From Thermoleophilaceae bacterium (lineage in GTDB: Bacteria > Actinomycetota > Thermoleophilia > Solirubrobacterales > Thermoleophilaceae): a stretch of DNA of 5,150 bases. Positions 5,109 to 5,150 of this stretch are shown here, one piece after another. How positions within the stretch are numbered: the stretch's first letter is position 1; each line of letters begins with the position of its first letter. Under the pieces are notes generated by a model. It did not search any database. It had not been told where the DNA came from and saw only the letters and a list, made by a program, of their open reading frames with translations. The position numbers and the translations under genes are program-made. Location of the stretch: NCBI GenBank assembly GCA_013695855.1, contig JACCZR010000162.1, positions 1 to 5,150 of the forward strand, written 5' to 3'.

Positions 5109-5150
5109 CAGCACCCAGGCATCTCCACCCAATCCCGGCGCGTATCGCGC

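Larger units (their letters stand above)
5018..5150. other. Upstream region of cbbR, at the window edge
   Basis: These 133 bases precede cbbR and show lower GC than the genes. They contain the repeated TCTAT/ATAGA half-sites and a separate palindrome described below. A weak open frame on the + strand (ATG at 5080, or in-frame at 5101) runs off the window, but only about half of its codons end in G or C, so I do not call it a gene. No convincing -35/-10 pair could be fixed on either strand. Confidence 0.5.

Noticed and set aside
5080..5150. Possible start of a rightward gene (MNTRQDPMDLSTQASPPNP...)
   Set aside because: Only 24 codons are visible, about half end in A or T unlike the neighbouring genes, no good Shine-Dalgarno sequence precedes it, and the first ATG overlaps the operator-like repeat. 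Sequence to the right would decide.
1..5150. Mobile elements, CRISPR arrays, tRNA or rRNA genes, carboxysome shell genes
   Set aside because: I looked for regular direct repeats with spacers, transposase motifs, tRNA-like cloverleaf sequences and shell-protein motifs and saw none; nearly all of the window is explained by the CBB genes and the LysR regulator.

Overview
The window is the 3' part of a Calvin-Benson-Bassham (CBB) carbon-fixation operon from a GC-rich, probably autotrophic or facultatively autotrophic bacterium. From left to right on the + strand it holds the C-terminal end of a red-type (form IC/ID-like) RuBisCO large subunit (cbbL), its small subunit (cbbS), the AAA+ RuBisCO activase cbbX, and two adjacent full-length phosphoribulokinase genes. 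A LysR-type regulator, most likely cbbR, follows on the - strand. High third-position GC and frequent GTG starts fit an actinobacterium-like or other high-GC lineage, but the window alone does not settle the taxonomy.

Layout: cbbL ends at 315. After a 26-nt gap with a clear Shine-Dalgarno sequence, cbbS runs 342-914. cbbX overlaps its stop codon by one base (TAGTG) and runs to 2062. After a 28-nt gap with a strong Shine-Dalgarno sequence, the first phosphoribulokinase runs 2091-3056. The second overlaps it by four bases (GTGA, 3053-3056) and runs to 4066. This packing indicates one co-transcribed, translationally coupled unit. A GC-rich inverted repeat lies between the operon and the convergent cbbR (4106-5017, - strand). 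The last 133 bases hold a set of inverted-repeat half-sites that look like a LysR-family operator, plus a separate short palindrome.

How the genes work together: phosphoribulokinase makes ribulose-1,5-bisphosphate (RuBP), RuBisCO (L8S8) carboxylates it, and CbbX frees RuBisCO from inhibitory sugar phosphates by pulling on the large-subunit C-terminal tail. CbbR would switch the system on in response to metabolic state.

Three things stand out. (1) Two intact phosphoribulokinase genes, about two thirds identical, sit in tandem and differ sharply in cysteine content (one versus five), which suggests different redox behaviour. (2) The small subunit has an acidic, low-complexity C-terminal tail of about 50 residues beyond the normal red-type end, and CbbX has acidic extensions at both ends. 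(3) cbbR lies convergent at the 3' end of the operon instead of divergent from cbbL, and its operator-like repeats face an unseen region to the right. None of these amounts to a demonstrated new system. The chemistry is the known CBB pathway with unusual accessory features.
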